A stretch of 64,000 bases of DNA from positions 1,364,001 through 1,428,000 of the forward strand of contig NZ_SHLD01000001.1 in NCBI RefSeq assembly GCF_004217615.1, given 5' to 3'. Within the stretch, counting starts at the first letter, position 1. The number at the start of each line of letters is the position of its first letter. Under the pieces are notes generated by a model. The model searched no databases and was not told where the DNA came from. It saw only the letters and a program-made list of their open reading frames with translations. The translations under genes and the position numbers were made by a program. Of this stretch, positions 63,104 through 64,000 are shown in pieces. This stretch comes from Micromonospora kangleipakensis (GTDB lineage Bacteria; Actinomycetota; Actinomycetes; Mycobacteriales; Micromonosporaceae).

Positions 63104-64000
63104 ATGACGACAACCTCACCACCGCTGGCGGTCACCGCGACCGGCCTGCGCAAGTCGTACGGCGGTCACGTCGTGCTCGACGGCGTCGACCTGCGGGTCC
63201 CGGAGGCTTCGGTCTTCGCGCTGCTCGGCCCGAACGGCGCCGGCAAGACCACCACCGTGCAGATCCTCTCCACGCTGATCCGGGCCGACGCCGGCGCGGT
63301 CCGGATCTGCGGGCACGACCTGGCCGCCGAGCCGGACGCGGTCCGGTCGGTGATCGGTGTCACCGGTCAGTTCTCCGCGGTGGACAACCTGCTCACCGGC
63401 GCGGAGAACCTCCAGCTGATGGCGGACCTGCGCCACCTGGGTCGCGCCGAGGGCCGGCGGACCGTCGCCGGCCTGCTGGCGCGGTTCGACCTGACCGAGG
63501 CGGCCGGGAAGCCGGCGTCGAGCTACTCGGGCGGGATGCGGCGCCGGCTGGACCTGGCGATGACCCTGGTCGGCGAGCCGCGCCTGATCTTCCTCGACGA
63601 GCCGACCACCGGCCTGGATCCCCGCAGTCGCCGGGTGATGTGGCAGATCATCCGGGACCTGGTGGCCGGCGGGGTGAGCATCTTCCTGACCACCCAGTAC
63701 CTGGAGGAGGCTGACCAGCTCGCCGACCGGATCGCGCTGCTCGACGGGGGGCGGCTGGTCGCCGAGGGGACCCCGGACGAGCTGAAGCGGCGCGTCCCGG
63801 GTGGCCATGTCCGGTTGCGGTTCGCCGACGTGGACGGGCTCGCCGCGGCGGCCCGGACGGTGCCGACGGCAGCCCGTGACGACGAGAGCCTCACCCTCCA
63901 GATCCCGAGCGACGGCGGCGTCCGGTCGGTGAAGGCACTGCTCGACCGCCTCGACGACGCGGCCGTCGACGTCGACGCGCTGACCCTGCACACCCCCGAC
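63104..64000 (+). CDS. DrrA-like ABC transporter ATPase, 5' part
   Basis: 299 codons are visible and the frame is still open at the right edge, so the stop and the partner permease (usually DrrB-like, ABC-2) lie outside. Walker A LLGPNGAGKTTT (about 43-54), signature SYSGGMRRRLDLA, Walker B LIFLDEPTTGLDP and the switch TTQYLEEADQLAD are all present. The C-terminal part resembles the DrrA extension. Members export drugs such as daunorubicin or lipids. No ribosome site precedes the ATG at 63104; CACGCT at 63092-63097 lies six bases upstream, so it may be leaderless. Confidence 0.92.
   Translation, partial: MTTTSPPLAVTATGLRKSYGGHVVLDGVDLRVPEASVFALLGPNGAGKTTTVQILSTLIRADAGAVRICGHDLAAEPDAVRSVIGVTGQFSAVDNLLTGAENLQLMADLRHLGRAEGRRTVAGLLARFDLTEAAGKPASSYSGGMRRRLDLAMTLVGEPRLIFLDEPTTGLDPRSRRVMWQIIRDLVAGGVSIFLTTQYLEEADQLADRIALLDGGRLVAEGTPDELKRRVPGGHVRLRFADVDGLAAAARTVPTAARDDESLTLQIPSDGGVRSVKALLDRLDDAAVDVDALTLHTPD

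Overview
The window looks like a piece of an actinobacterial chromosome, most likely a Micromonospora-type organism (family Micromonosporaceae). Base composition is very GC-rich with G or C in most third codon positions, GTG starts are frequent, and the gene families fit: a type VII (ESX-like) secretion locus, an F420/flavin-type PPOX enzyme, a class I P450 with a 3Fe-4S ferredoxin, an ECF42-type sigma factor with its DGPF partner, an actinobacterial c-di-AMP riboswitch and several apparently leaderless genes. The taxon is inferred, not measured. No rRNA, tRNA, CRISPR array or prophage was seen.

Layout. 1-2.7 kb: end of a DUF4230 gene, a PspC gene and a TnpB element with one frameshift. 2.7-4.1 kb: sdaA. 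4.15-9.9 kb: a tightly packed operon for making and exporting a phosphate-containing surface polymer (ABC-2 permease, ATPase, CDP-alcohol phosphatidyltransferase fusion, GT2/TagF-like fusion). 10-15 kb: an MsmK-type sugar-importer ATPase, a hotdog thioesterase, and a beta-phosphoglucomutase/GH65 phosphorylase pair. 15-24.7 kb: MerR-thioredoxin, hydrolase, AI-2E-type exporter, MT0933-type antitoxin, P450-ferredoxin, a C39-like secreted peptidase and small enzymes.

24.8-40.5 kb: a type VII secretion locus with genes on alternating strands. It has eccB, eccE, eccD, a three-ATPase eccC, two WXG100 proteins, two mycosins, and two large PPE-like proteins at the outer ends that share a C-terminal Trp/acidic motif. 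No eccA or PE gene is present. 40.6-43 kb: winged-helix regulator, beta-carbonic anhydrase, and a coiled-coil cell-wall protein behind a c-di-AMP riboswitch. 43.2-50.3 kb: a copper and metal island (YibE/F, a His-rich small protein, a DUF305 lipoprotein, SHOCT, csoR with twin operators, copZ, a His-rich secreted protein, copA).

50.4-53.7 kb: CsbD, a lipoprotein, then a compact predicted type VII toxin module (YbaB-like, WXG100-like, CpnT-N-like trafficking protein, EndoU nuclease, putative immunity protein). An in-frame TGA separates the trafficking domain from the nuclease. 53.8-64 kb: ECF42-DGPF pair, DUF2786 and DUF3152 genes, epimerase, aldo/keto reductase, anti-sigma kinase, a frameshifted dihydrofolate-reductase-like gene under a strong promoter with a palindromic operator, methyltransferase, PHB depolymerase, and the start of a DrrA-like ABC ATPase cut by the right edge.

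The most notable items are the EndoU toxin module with its in-frame stop, the shared C-terminal motif on the two PPE-like proteins, the MerR and CsoR operators that can be read base by base, the riboswitch, and the triple heptamer repeat in front of the last gene.
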